DNA of 34,016 nt, from NCBI GenBank assembly GCA_010692635.1, contig JAAHGL010000068.1, positions 1 to 34,016 on the forward strand. Reading direction: 5' to 3'. The position numbers and the translations under genes are program-made. This DNA comes from Symploca sp. SIO2C1 (GTDB taxonomy: Bacteria; Cyanobacteriota; Cyanobacteriia; Cyanobacteriales; Coleofasciculaceae). How positions within the stretch are numbered: the first letter of the stretch is position 1; each line of letters opens with the position of its first letter. Under the pieces are notes generated by a model. That model was not told the origin of the DNA, searched no databases, and was given only the letters and a program-made list of their open reading frames with translations. Of the stretch, positions 33,644 through 34,016 are shown one piece after another.

Positions 33644-34010
33644 TAACAAGATTTGCTGTTATTCTTTCTCTAAATCTTACCAATAGTGAGGCATCAAATG
33701 GTTCTTCGTTACTGTACTCCCTCCGACCTATGAAATATTGTAAATAAGGATTTTCCTTTATCTGTTCTACTGTTTCTCTATCACTTATTCCTAATTTCTC
33801 TTTGATTATTAATGCTCCCAATGCTGTTCTAAATGGCAGCGCTGGTGCTCCTATATCTTCAGTAAAATTTTTCGCATATTCCTCTTCAAATTCACTCCAT
33901 GATACCAGGGATGCCATCACTACCCATCTGTTATCATGTGATAACTTGCCTGATAGAGGGAATTCAAAATCTTCCGGTTGGCTAGGGGTATTCTCAACTT
34001 TTCGGTACAT
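33633..34010 (-). pseudogene. N-terminal fragment of a DDE transposase (DUF772/IS1182-like)
   Basis: The frame has 125 codons from ATG 34010. RWVVMASLVSWSEFEEEYAKN-like and LPFRTALGALIIKEKLGISDRETVEQI (about 79-105), then NPYLQYFIGRREYSNEEPFD (107-126 region) and LLVRFRER, form the N-terminal DUF772 domain of IS5/IS1182-type transposases, whose full length is 400 residues or more. The catalytic domain is absent: the frame runs into the family A MITE at 33643 and stops a few codons later, and the sequence beyond the MITE does not resume the transposase. It is therefore a dead fragment. Its 5' side continues past the window edge. Confidence 0.8.
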
Positions 34011-34016
34011 TTTCCC

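Overview
The window looks like chromosome of a filamentous, repeat-rich cyanobacterium. The palindrome GCGATCGC (HIP1) occurs at eight places, heptanucleotide tandem repeats fill many gaps, an Uma2-family nuclease gene is present, and at least six kinds of short inverted-repeat (MITE-like) element lie between genes. No rRNA, tRNA or CRISPR array was seen. The genus cannot be fixed from sequence alone; repeat-rich marine Oscillatoriales such as Moorena would fit.

Layout. Positions 1-4027 hold two tandem genes for large secreted DUF11-type proteins, the first cut by the window edge. Positions 4561-5361 encode an Uma2 nuclease-like protein. Positions 5362-6040 are a repeat nest. Positions 6009-8136 (minus) hold an overlapping pair, an enolase-superfamily dipeptide-epimerase-like gene followed by a DUF1611 gene. 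This is the pairing known as DgcA/DgcN in bacterial D-glutamate metabolism. Positions 8339-9229 (minus) encode an alpha/beta hydrolase.

Positions 9545-33398 form a long, mostly single-theme locus for a sulfated, probably methylated extracellular polysaccharide or glycolipid. Its glycan-building genes are a TylF-like methyltransferase, five glycosyltransferases (two GT2, one further GT-A-like, one GT4, one WecG/TagA/CpsF), a Tat-exported GH10 glycanase, four sulfotransferases (a tandem pair on minus and an unrelated pair on plus), an asparagine-synthase-like ligase without the glutaminase cysteine, a PglK-like ABC flippase and a Wzy/WaaL-type polymerase. Its sulfate-supply genes are an SLC13-type transporter with TrkA-C domains, APS kinase (cysC), ATP sulfurylase (sat) and a CysQ/HAL2-type PAP phosphatase. 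Together these can take up sulfate, activate it to PAPS, transfer it to a glycan, and clear the inhibitory product PAP. Functions come from motifs; the polysaccharide itself and its sulfation are inferred.

The mobile DNA is unusually readable. One MITE family (A, about 220 bp, TIR GGGTTTGCTGAATAAGT) occurs four times, with 6-bp target duplications of the TAATTA type. One copy sits inside a second MITE family (B, 9-bp duplication). A third family (C, TIR ATACCAAATCCG) has entered a short palindrome whose empty form survives at 10.6 kb, and another C copy supplies the last nine codons and the stop of the DUF1611 gene. At the right end a transposase gene is broken next to a family A copy.
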